Below the pieces are notes generated by a model. The model searched no databases, was not told where the DNA came from, and worked only from the letters and a program-made list of their open reading frames with translations. A program made the translations under genes and the position numbers. From an uncultured Collinsella sp. (GTDB lineage Bacteria > Actinomycetota > Coriobacteriia > Coriobacteriales > Coriobacteriaceae): a stretch of 6,072 nucleotides of DNA. The first letter of the stretch is position 1. The number at the start of each line of letters is the position of its first letter. Location: positions 1 to 6,072 of the forward strand of contig CAAEOE010000068.1 of NCBI GenBank assembly GCA_900757505.1, read 5' to 3'. Shown one piece after another: positions 1 to 5,138 of the stretch.

Positions 1-376
1 AGCAAGGACGGGCAACGATATGTCGGGGTACGCCGGCGACAAGTCCTCCCCTACGTTCGAGGATACCCAGCAGAACCAAGGCCTTATCCAGGTCTGGCTG
101 ATCAGGCAAGGTGATGAGGTAGTTTCGAACCTTATGCAATACAGATTTACGGACGGTGAACTCCGTTTTGAGCTTAAGGATACGATGCGTCAGCGTGATC
201 ATCGTGCGCGCGACGGCTCCCGTCTCAGTCGCAACCGTCAAACGATACCGCCCAGAGCCGGTAAGCGAGAGCGTACCGCTCACGCGCGTGAGGGCGGCAA
301 GCGTCGACAAGTCGCAGTATTCACATTCGGGTTCGCAGCGCGCAAGCTCGTCGCGCACCTCAGCGGTAAACGACAT
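1..376 (-). CDS. whiA: WhiA family DNA-binding protein, N-terminal part (cut by left window edge)
   Basis: The frame opens with ATG at 376 and runs without a stop to the window edge, giving 125 residues. The protein starts MSFTAEVRDELAR, followed by a Cys-containing stretch (CEPECEYC, residues 14-21), a LAALTRVSGTLSL segment (27-39) and a later LLGILERRGGL segment (102-112). This is the typical N-terminal pattern of WhiA: the family starts MSFT.xVKxEL and then has a homing-endonuclease-like (LAGLIDADG-related) fold; the C-terminal helix-turn-helix would lie outside the window. WhiA is a sporulation/division transcription factor in Streptomyces and a conserved division-associated DNA-binding protein in other Gram-positives. 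The start is 6 nt after the rapZ stop, with only a short AGG as ribosome-binding site, so it is probably translated with rapZ from one mRNA. Family assignment is from remembered motifs. The specific role in this organism is not known. Confidence 0.9.
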   Translation of the reverse strand, partial: MSFTAEVRDELARCEPECEYCDLSTLAALTRVSGTLSLTGSGRYRLTVATETGAVARTMITLTHRILKLKTEFTVRKSVLHKVRNYLITLPDQPDLDKALVLLGILERRGGLVAGVPRHIVARPC

Positions 377-382
377 GCAGGC

Positions 383-1303
383 CTATGCCTTCGTGTTGGC
401 GCGCGACAGGTCGCGGTGGGAGATGCTCACATGATACTGAGCGCCTTCCAGGTAACGGGCCGTGGCCTCGGCAATGGCAACGCTGCGGTGCTGGCCGCCC
501 GTGCAGCCGATGGCGATAGAAAGCTGCGGCTTACCCTCCGCGATATAACCCGGCATCACCGTATCGAGCAGCTGTGTCCAAGCCTTCCAAAACTCCTGCG
601 TCTTGGGATGGTCCAGAACAAAATCGGAGACCTTTTTATCGAGACCGGTCATCGTGCGCATCTCGGGATCGTAGAACGGATTGGGCAGGAAGCGGACGTC
701 GATCATAATATCCGCTTCGACGGGCATGCCGTGCTTAAAGCCAAACGAGAACACGTGGACATCCATAAGCTGCTGGTCGGACAGCTCGGAAAATGCCATA
801 CGCAGCTTGTTGCGCAGCGCAGAGGTGCGCAGACGGCTCGTGTCGATAATCATATCGGCTCGGTCGCGCACGCCCTGCAGCTGAAGGCGCTCGCGCTGAA
901 TGGCATCGGCCGTAGTCTCCCCCGGCTTGGCAATGGGATGACGGCGGCGATTTTCGCTGTAGCGACGAATCAGCACCTCGTCAGAAGCCTCCAGGAACAC
1001 GATGTCGCAGCTCATCTCGCGCTCTTCGAGAGCGGCGACCGCATCGAGCAACTCGTCAAACAGTCCCTGGCTACGCAAATCGCAGGTGACGGCGAGATGC
1101 CTGCCCACGCCCGTATTGATGCCGACGAGCTCGGCAAGCTGGGCGATGAGACGCGGAGGCAGGTTATCGATGCAAAAATAGCCCATGTCCTCGAACACGT
1201 GCATGGCCTGTGTGCGGCCCGATCCGGACATTCCGGTGATGATGACGATATCGGGGATGCGCTCCGAGCGCTCCGCCGCATCCATGGCATCTCCCTTTTG
1301 CAT
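383..1303 (-). CDS. rapZ: RapZ/YvcJ family nucleotide-binding protein (RNase adapter)
   Basis: This 306-residue protein has the two-part architecture of RapZ. The N-terminal P-loop domain has Walker A GMSGSGRT at residues 24-31, then FEDMGYFCIDNLPP (37-50) and a Walker B-like DIVFLEAS (100-107). The C-terminal domain has SFGFKHG (186-192), VRFLPNP (203-209) and IGCTGGQHRSV (265-275), the latter close to the region linked to glucosamine-6-phosphate binding in E. coli RapZ. E. coli RapZ controls GlmS synthesis by guiding RNase E to a small RNA. In Gram-positives YvcJ hydrolyses nucleotides and its role is less clear, so function here is by family only. Walker A has Arg instead of Lys, as in actinobacterial members. 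I chose ATG 1303 because GGGAGG lies 6 nt upstream. ATG 1285 (300 residues) also has AAAGGGAG 5 nt upstream and is a real alternative. Starts further upstream would lie inside a terminator-like hairpin. whiA follows after 6 nt. Confidence 0.95.
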   Translation of the reverse strand: MQKGDAMDAAERSERIPDIVIITGMSGSGRTQAMHVFEDMGYFCIDNLPPRLIAQLAELVGINTGVGRHLAVTCDLRSQGLFDELLDAVAALEEREMSCDIVFLEASDEVLIRRYSENRRRHPIAKPGETTADAIQRERLQLQGVRDRADMIIDTSRLRTSALRNKLRMAFSELSDQQLMDVHVFSFGFKHGMPVEADIMIDVRFLPNPFYDPEMRTMTGLDKKVSDFVLDHPKTQEFWKAWTQLLDTVMPGYIAEGKPQLSIAIGCTGGQHRSVAIAEATARYLEGAQYHVSISHRDLSRANTKA

Positions 1304-1316
1304 GTGCTGCCTCCCG

Positions 1317-1353
1317 AAAACAAGCGCGGGACCCAGCAACCCGGATCCCGCGC
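1317..1353 (-). terminator. Intrinsic-terminator-like hairpin between nanE and rapZ
   Basis: Read on the minus strand, arms 1353-1346 (GCGCGGGA) and 1331-1324 (TCCCGCGC) pair perfectly over 8 bp. Three further pairs, one of them G-U, extend the stem to 11 bp around an 8-nt loop. The stem is followed directly by TTGTTTT (1323-1317). The opposite strand has no T-run after the hairpin and a C/A mismatch where this strand has G-U, so the minus strand is the RNA strand. It most likely ends the nan transcript. It also lies immediately before the rapZ ribosome-binding site, so it may instead act as a leader element of rapZ. Confidence 0.75.
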
Positions 1354-1371
1354 GGTCAATTGCCTATATTG

Positions 1372-1377
1372 AGTATA
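1372..1377 (-). promoter_or_regulatory. Possible -10 element of a rapZ-whiA promoter
   Basis: TATACT matches the sigma-70-type -10 consensus at five of six positions and sits in a locally AT-rich patch in the 97-nt gap between nanE and rapZ. At 17-bp spacing the -35 position reads GGCCTC, a poor match, so the call rests on the -10 box and position alone. If used, transcription would start just ahead of the terminator-like hairpin and rapZ would have a short structured leader. Confidence 0.25.
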
Positions 1378-1404
1378 CCGCCCCGAGCGGATACGAGGCC
1401 TGTC

Positions 1405-2091
1405 TTACGCCTCAAGCGCAGCCTTGAACCAACTCGTAATACTCGTGGGGTGCGTGATGGCGGTGCCGACGACAACGGCCCAGGCGCCAGCATCGATCGC
1501 GGCGCGAGCCTCCTCGGGCGTGTGCACGCGGCCCTCGCAGATGATGGGAAGACCGGGGAATTCCTCGGTCGCCTGACGCAGGAGCGGCAGATCGGGGCCA
1601 TCGGCCATGGTGCAGTCGATGGCAGCGACACCGTGAGAAAGCGTGGTAGATACAAGGTCGAAGCCCATATCAACCGCACGGCGAATGTCCTCGATGGTGG
1701 CACAATCCGCCATCAGGAGCACACCCTCCTCGTGCAGCGGGCGGAAGGTATCCTCGACCGACTTGCCGTCGGGACGCGGACGATCGGTGGCGTCGATCGC
1801 CACGATATCGGCACCCGCAGCAACGCAGGCGCGAGCGTGACGCAGCGTCGGCGTGATGTAAACGCCCTCGTGCCCATCCTTCCACAGGCCGATAACAGGA
1901 ACCTCACAGCGACCCTTAATGGCGGCAATGTCGGCAAGGCCCTGGCAGCGAATGGCGGCGGCGCCGCCGAGCTCGCAAGCACGAGACATTTGAGCCATGG
2001 TCTCGGGCGTACGAAGCGGCTCGCCCATATACGCCTGAACGCTCACGACGAGCTTACCCTTCAGGGATTGAATCAAAGGATCGACGGTCAT
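1405..2091 (-). CDS. nanE: N-acetylmannosamine-6-phosphate 2-epimerase
   Basis: This 228-residue protein would convert ManNAc-6-phosphate to GlcNAc-6-phosphate in the cytoplasm, the third step of sialic acid catabolism after lyase and kinase. It is a TIM-barrel NanE by its ordered motifs: LVVSVQA near the N-terminus (14-20), AIRCQG (46-51, family usually IRANG), VPVIGLWK (64-71), VYITPT (77-82), AIDATDRPRPDG (98-109), LLMADC (125-130), FDLVSTTLS (144-152), ICEGRVHTPEEA (184-195) and AVVVGTAITHP (205-215). Lys71 and Glu186 are at the positions I associate with the catalytic Lys and a sugar-contacting Glu of characterised NanE enzymes. Length fits the family (about 220-235). ATG 2091 has AAAGG about 10 nt upstream, a rather long spacing, just after a strong hairpin. 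It follows nanK by 70 nt and is the last gene before a terminator-like hairpin. Confidence 0.95.
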   Translation of the reverse strand: MTVDPLIQSLKGKLVVSVQAYMGEPLRTPETMAQMSRACELGGAAAIRCQGLADIAAIKGRCEVPVIGLWKDGHEGVYITPTLRHARACVAAGADIVAIDATDRPRPDGKSVEDTFRPLHEEGVLLMADCATIEDIRRAVDMGFDLVSTTLSHGVAAIDCTMADGPDLPLLRQATEEFPGLPIICEGRVHTPEEARAAIDAGAWAVVVGTAITHPTSITSWFKAALEA

Positions 2092-2114
2092 AAGGCTGCA
2101 ACCTTTCTCAGAAC

Positions 2115-2145
2115 AGCCTCCCGAGGCGTGTTGTCTCGGGAGGCT
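2115..2145 (-). promoter_or_regulatory. Perfect 11-bp hairpin between nanK and nanE
   Basis: Minus-strand arms AGCCTCCCGAG (2145-2135) and CTCGGGAGGCT (2125-2115) are exact inverted complements around a 9-nt loop. The bases after the stem (GTTCTGAGAAAGG) are not a U-tract, so efficient intrinsic termination is doubtful. The nanE ribosome-binding site starts about 10 nt after the stem. It could be a stability or processing element that sets nanE level relative to nanK, or a weak attenuator. The structure is certain; the role is inference. Confidence 0.6.
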
Positions 2146-2161
2146 CCTACAGAAGATACGT

Positions 2162-3127
2162 TTACTTCAACGAGGCAAGAAGATGCTCAGCGGCACCGAT
2201 GAGCGGAGCATCGCCCTCCAGAGAACCGATGAGGATCGGCGTGTCCTGAAGCGGATCGAGCGCCTGGCTGGCATAGCCCTCGTGCACCGAATCCTTCCAC
2301 GTCTGTGAACGCCAATCGGGACCTTGGTGAATCACGCCACCCGAAAGCACGATGACCTCGGGGTCCAGGATGTTAGCGAGCGAGCCCAAGCTGGCACCCA
2401 GCGCAAAGCCGGCGTCATGGATGACCTCGGTCGCCTTTGCGTCGCCCGCGCGGCACAGGTCGTTCACATCGCGACCGACCGAAGGACGGCTGGGGTCGAC
2501 GCGGCCAAAACGCTCATCGTACATTCGACCAATGGAAGTGCCCGAAGCAACCGACTCCAGATGGCCAGAACGCCCGCAGGCGCAGGGAATGCCGGCGGCA
2601 GCCGAGCACTCGATGTGGCCCATATGGCCAGCAGCACCATGGAAGCCTTGCATCACGCGGCCGTTCTCGACATATGCGCCGCCGATACCCGTACCGATGC
2701 CAAGACACAAGACGGAGAACTTGCCCTTGCCGACGCCCCAGTGGGCCTCGCCCAGAGCATGAGCCTGCACGTCGCCTACAACGGCAACGGGAAGACCGAG
2801 GTCCTCGCGCAGACGCGGCCCCAACTGGACGCCGGACCAGCCGGGCATGATCTCGTTGGCATACGCGATGGCGCCCGTCTTGGGATCGACGACGCCGGCA
2901 GCACCGATACCGACGCCAAGGACCTCGACATCGGGATTCGCCTCGAGAGCAGCCTTGATGGACGCCTCGATACGCTGGAAGACGGCCTCGCCGCCCTCTT
3001 GGGCCTCGGTGGGAACCTCGGCCTCAAAAACGGGATGAGGCACGCTACCGTCAGCCGGGTACTCCATAATGGCGGTCGCAATCTTGGTGCCGCCGATATC
3101 AACGGAGCAAATGTACTTGTTCTCCAT
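2162..3127 (-). CDS. nanK: ROK family sugar kinase, probable N-acetylmannosamine kinase
   Basis: A 321-residue ROK kinase, which from its place between nanA and nanE most likely makes ManNAc-6-phosphate from ManNAc and ATP; glucokinase-like activity is the main alternative. The ATP-binding motif DIGGTK is at 10-15, the probable catalytic base is Asp119 (GDVQAHALGE), and the phosphate-binding LGIGTGIGG is at 142-150. The zinc region runs from His171 to CACGRSGHLE (182-191). Two positions deviate: the family's sugar-contacting ExGH reads HMGH (168-171), and the third zinc Cys is His189. The C-terminal ILDPEVIVLSGGV (253-265) is typical of the family. ATG 3127 was chosen because AAGGAG lies exactly 6 nt upstream. 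A further upstream TTG in frame would place that Shine-Dalgarno inside the gene. No membrane segment or signal peptide is visible. Confidence 0.85.
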   Translation of the reverse strand: MENKYICSVDIGGTKIATAIMEYPADGSVPHPVFEAEVPTEAQEGGEAVFQRIEASIKAALEANPDVEVLGVGIGAAGVVDPKTGAIAYANEIMPGWSGVQLGPRLREDLGLPVAVVGDVQAHALGEAHWGVGKGKFSVLCLGIGTGIGGAYVENGRVMQGFHGAAGHMGHIECSAAAGIPCACGRSGHLESVASGTSIGRMYDERFGRVDPSRPSVGRDVNDLCRAGDAKATEVIHDAGFALGASLGSLANILDPEVIVLSGGVIHQGPDWRSQTWKDSVHEGYASQALDPLQDTPILIGSLEGDAPLIGAAEHLLASLK

Positions 3128-3132
3128 GTCGC

Positions 3133-3145
3133 TCTCCTTAGGAGA
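3133..3145 (-). promoter_or_regulatory. nanK ribosome-binding site inside a small inverted repeat
   Basis: The strong Shine-Dalgarno AAGGAG (3139-3134) sets ATG 3127 as the nanK start with 6-nt spacing. It forms the 3' half of the inverted repeat TCTCC-TAA-GGAGA, which could pair over 5 bp and partly mask the site. The stem is short, so any effect would be modest. Confidence 0.6.
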
Positions 3146-3169
3146 TAAAAACAACTACAGGAAATGAAG

Positions 3170-3188
3170 GCTGCGTTATCGCCGCAGC
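3170..3188 (-). promoter_or_regulatory. Small hairpin between the long inverted repeat and nanK
   Basis: Minus-strand GCTGCG (3188-3183) and CGCAGC (3175-3170) form a 6-bp stem with a 7-nt loop, followed by CTTCATTTCC, which is pyrimidine-rich but not a U-tract. It lies immediately after the long inverted repeat, so the nanA-nanK spacer is almost entirely foldable. It may be a weak terminator or chance. Confidence 0.35.
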
Positions 3189-3191
3189 TTG

Positions 3192-3301
3192 GTAAAGGTT
3201 TCCCGGGTGCCCGAGGTTGGGGTGAAAGCGGTCGGGCGTTGACCTAATGGGTCACGCTCGACCGCTTGAGCCCCAAGATCGGGTGCCCGGGGAAGCTTTA
3301 C
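3192..3301. repeat. 110-nt imperfect inverted repeat (rod-like hairpin) over the nanA stop and nanA-nanK spacer
   Basis: Reading inward on the plus strand, paired blocks are GTAAAG/CTTTAC (3192-3197 with 3296-3301), TT/AA, CCCGGG/CCCGGG (3202-3207 with 3286-3291), CCCGA/TCGGG (3210-3214 with 3279-3283), TTGGGG/CCCCAA (3217-3222 with 3271-3276), AAGCGGTCG/CGACCGCTT (3226-3234 with 3259-3267), GCG/CGC (3236-3238 with 3255-3257) and TGACC/GGTCA (3240-3244 with 3250-3254), closing on a 5-nt loop. That is 42 Watson-Crick pairs. Four more positions are G-T on the plus strand and A-C on the minus. The nanA stop codon (3298-3300) is in the outermost arm. No U-run follows on either strand. It may be an mRNA stabiliser or processing site, or a dispersed palindromic (REP/MITE-like) element; the sequence alone does not decide. 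Confidence 0.8.
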
Positions 3302-4218
3302 AGGAGACCGTTGTCCTGGAGGACCTTCTTAATCGCCTCGACGTTCTCGCCGGTCATGGCCTTCACCGGGCGCGGCATGGTCGGGCTGTCGAAGATGCCC
3401 ATGAGGTTCATAGCGGTCTTGAAGGCGCCGACGCCACCGGCATAGCCCTGGACGCCCGAGGTGACATCCCAGATGTGCGAAATCTCATTGAGGCGGTCCT
3501 GCTCGGCCTTGACGGTAGCCCAGTCACCAGCCTGAGCGGCCTTCCACTGACGTACGTAGCCCTCGGGCTCAACGTTGGCGAGACCCGGGACGGAACCGTC
3601 GGCGCCACCGAGGTAGGCGCCGTCGACAACAACCTCGTGACCGGTGAGAATGCTCATCGGATGGCCGTTCTTCTCGTTCTCCTGAACGAGGTAGCGGAAC
3701 GAGATGTCATCACCCGAGGAATCCTTGACGCCGGCCAGAACGCCCTCGGCACCGAGCTTGGCAAGGAGCTTCCACGGGAGCTTGGTGTGGACACACACGG
3801 GGATGTCGTAGGCGAAGATGGGCAGGTCGAGTTCCTCATGCAGGATGCGGAAGTGCTCCTCGACCTCGGTCATGCCCTGCAGGGCATAGAACGGGCAGGT
3901 GGCGACAAGCGCATCGGCGCCCAGCTCCTGAGCGACCTTACCGTGCTCGATCATGCGCTCGGTCTCGGTGTCGATGATGCCGACCAGAACGGGAACGCGG
4001 TGGTCGACGATACGGACGGCCTCGGCGATGATCTGACGGCGACGCTCGTCGGTGGAGAAGACGACCTCGCCCGAGGAGCCCAGGAAGAACAAGCCATCGA
4101 CGCCGGCATCGATCATGCGGTTGATGCTGCGCTCAAAGGAGGCAACATCGAGCTGGTGGTCTTCGGTATCGGGAACAACGACGGGAGGGATAACGCCGGT
4201 GAATTTCTGAGTTGCCAC
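3298..4218 (-). CDS. nanA: DHDPS/N-acetylneuraminate lyase family aldolase, probable sialic acid lyase
   Basis: A 306-residue class I aldolase, probably splitting N-acetylneuraminate into ManNAc and pyruvate. GTG 4218 was chosen because AAGGAG (4230-4225) lies 6 nt upstream; a longer frame reaching 4302 would bury that site and run back into the preceding gene. Family motifs are LGSSGE (46-51, cf. GSTGE/GTTGE), YDIP (137-140) with Tyr137, and the Schiff-base lysine in GVKDSSGD at Lys165. Tyr137 and Lys165 fall at the same numbers as in E. coli NanA as I recall it. The region GHE (193-195) and GGADGSVPG (204-212) form the rest of the sugar site. GHE differs from the GYDE I recall in E. coli, so specificity within this broad family is less certain. 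The neighbours nanK and nanE are the strongest argument for the sialic acid substrate. The stop codon lies within a long inverted repeat. Confidence 0.85.
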   Translation of the reverse strand: MATQKFTGVIPPVVVPDTEDHQLDVASFERSINRMIDAGVDGLFFLGSSGEVVFSTDERRRQIIAEAVRIVDHRVPVLVGIIDTETERMIEHGKVAQELGADALVATCPFYALQGMTEVEEHFRILHEELDLPIFAYDIPVCVHTKLPWKLLAKLGAEGVLAGVKDSSGDDISFRYLVQENEKNGHPMSILTGHEVVVDGAYLGGADGSVPGLANVEPEGYVRQWKAAQAGDWATVKAEQDRLNEISHIWDVTSGVQGYAGGVGAFKTAMNLMGIFDSPTMPRPVKAMTGENVEAIKKVLQDNGLL

Positions 4219-4241
4219 AAGAATCTCCTTAGTTGTCTGGC

Positions 4242-4260
4242 GGGCAGCCCTATGCCGCCC
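4242..4260 (-). promoter_or_regulatory. Hairpin in the leader between the CE7-like gene and nanA
   Basis: On the minus strand GGGCGGC (4260-4254) pairs with GCTGCCC (4248-4242) through six Watson-Crick pairs and one G-U, with a 5-nt loop. It sits 11 nt before the nanA Shine-Dalgarno and has no U-tract. It may mark mRNA processing or a 5' stabilising stem for nanA; the role is inferred only from position. Confidence 0.4.
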
Positions 4261-4286
4261 ACTCTTGTTGGCAGTGTCCAGGCCGT

Positions 4287-5138
4287 CTAGGCCAAAGAAC
4301 ACGGGTAGAACGTTTGGTTAAAGAAGTCGACGACTTCGTTTTCGAACGCATTGATGCGCTCGTGAGCGTATTTTGCATAGATGATATGCCTCCGGTCACA
4401 CTCAAGACCGTTGAATACGGCAAACTGATCCTTGGGATCGCTCACGGTATCCATAAGCGATGTGCCCATGAGCACCGATCCGCGCACCCGAGACGACAGC
4501 GCCTCGAGGCCGCCAGGAAGCGGATTGGCAACCGCCGTGCAGGCGAGGCCCCGCTCGTCCAGAGCAGAAACCGCCAGCGCGACTCCGCCGCCAAGACCCT
4601 CGCCCCATGCAAAGATGCGGTCGGGGTCCATGCCATCAAGATTGCGCGCCACCTTCGCCAGCGCGCAACCCCAACGGACGCGCTCGACAAAAGCGGGCGA
4701 AGAAATCCCCCGCTGCAGGTCGTTCGCACCAGCAACATCGTCATCCAGCGCGAGGACGGCATACCCCATGGCGGCAAATCTCGTCATGTGATGCCAGCCG
4801 CGCACAGGCCGATCGATGTCGTGGAACATCAGGCACAGCGGCACGCGCTCAGATACTCGGGCACGACCGACAGGCTCGATCAAACGAGCGTGAATCGCAT
4901 CGTCACCGAGCTCAAAGGAGACCTCCGAGTAACGGGCGCAGGGGTTAACAAAGTCAATCGCCGTAATGGCCAGGCCTTGAATCTCAAGATTCGAAGCGCA
5001 TGTCTCTAAATCAGAAACATCTGCTTGGACATCACCGCGCCAGTCCCGATATTCTGCGAGCCTTGACGAAACCGTTCCAGGAATTCCCACGAGCCCGGGG
5101 ACAATCAGCTCGTCAACATTGCTCTCGCACTTAGACAT
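4287..5138 (-). CDS. CE7 (acetyl xylan esterase)-like protein lacking the catalytic serine, probable pseudoesterase
   Basis: This 283-residue alpha/beta-hydrolase-like protein aligns along much of its length with the esterase encoded just upstream: IHARLIEPV with LHAKYLKPV, RIFAWGEGLGGG with RVFVNGASQGGG, DQFAVFNGLECDRRH with TQFAVYNNLTCEKRH. The nucleophile elbow GxSxGG reads GEGLGGG (179-185): the serine position is Gly181, codon GGT at 4598-4596. The oxyanion-hole HGY is HDI (106-108), and the family's GQG after the second core strand is VAG. Asp230 and His259 of the triad are kept. The stretch between nucleophile and Asp is about 42 residues shorter than in its neighbour, where CE7 proteins carry an insertion. 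ATG 5138 overlaps the upstream stop by 8 nt and has AAGGGAGG upstream, so the two are probably translationally coupled. The frame is open and well formed, arguing for a kept pseudoenzyme rather than decay. Its role is unknown; a partner subunit, regulator or sugar-binding protein are possibilities. Confidence 0.75.
   Translation of the reverse strand: MSKCESNVDELIVPGLVGIPGTVSSRLAEYRDWRGDVQADVSDLETCASNLEIQGLAITAIDFVNPCARYSEVSFELGDDAIHARLIEPVGRARVSERVPLCLMFHDIDRPVRGWHHMTRFAAMGYAVLALDDDVAGANDLQRGISSPAFVERVRWGCALAKVARNLDGMDPDRIFAWGEGLGGGVALAVSALDERGLACTAVANPLPGGLEALSSRVRGSVLMGTSLMDTVSDPKDQFAVFNGLECDRRHIIYAKYAHERINAFENEVVDFFNQTFYPCSLA

Noticed and set aside
1304..1339. rapZ start at 1339
   Set aside because: That start lies within the loop of the terminator-like hairpin, and the 12 extra residues do not match RapZ N-termini. 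Two better starts with good Shine-Dalgarno sequences lie downstream.
20..1372. Long plus-strand reading frame (450 codons) opposite rapZ and whiA
   Set aside because: It is antisense to two clearly recognisable genes, shows no family motif and has the Arg/His/Ala-rich composition expected of a GC-rich shadow frame.
2324..3148. Plus-strand frame of 274 codons opposite nanK
   Set aside because: It is antisense to a confident ROK kinase, with no start signal or domain pattern.
3192..3301. Long inverted repeat as an intrinsic terminator
   Set aside because: The bases after the stem are AAACC or AGGAG depending on strand rather than a U-tract, and nanK continues in the same direction.
3247..4290. 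Plus-strand frame of 347 codons opposite nanA
   Set aside because: It mirrors nanA, begins inside the inverted repeat and has no recognisable motif. The nanA frame has its catalytic residues and a good ribosome-binding site.
4219..4302. N-terminal extension of nanA to an upstream start at 4302
   Set aside because: It would overlap the preceding gene and contain the AAGGAG that lies 6 nt before GTG 4218. The extra residues are unlike the family start.
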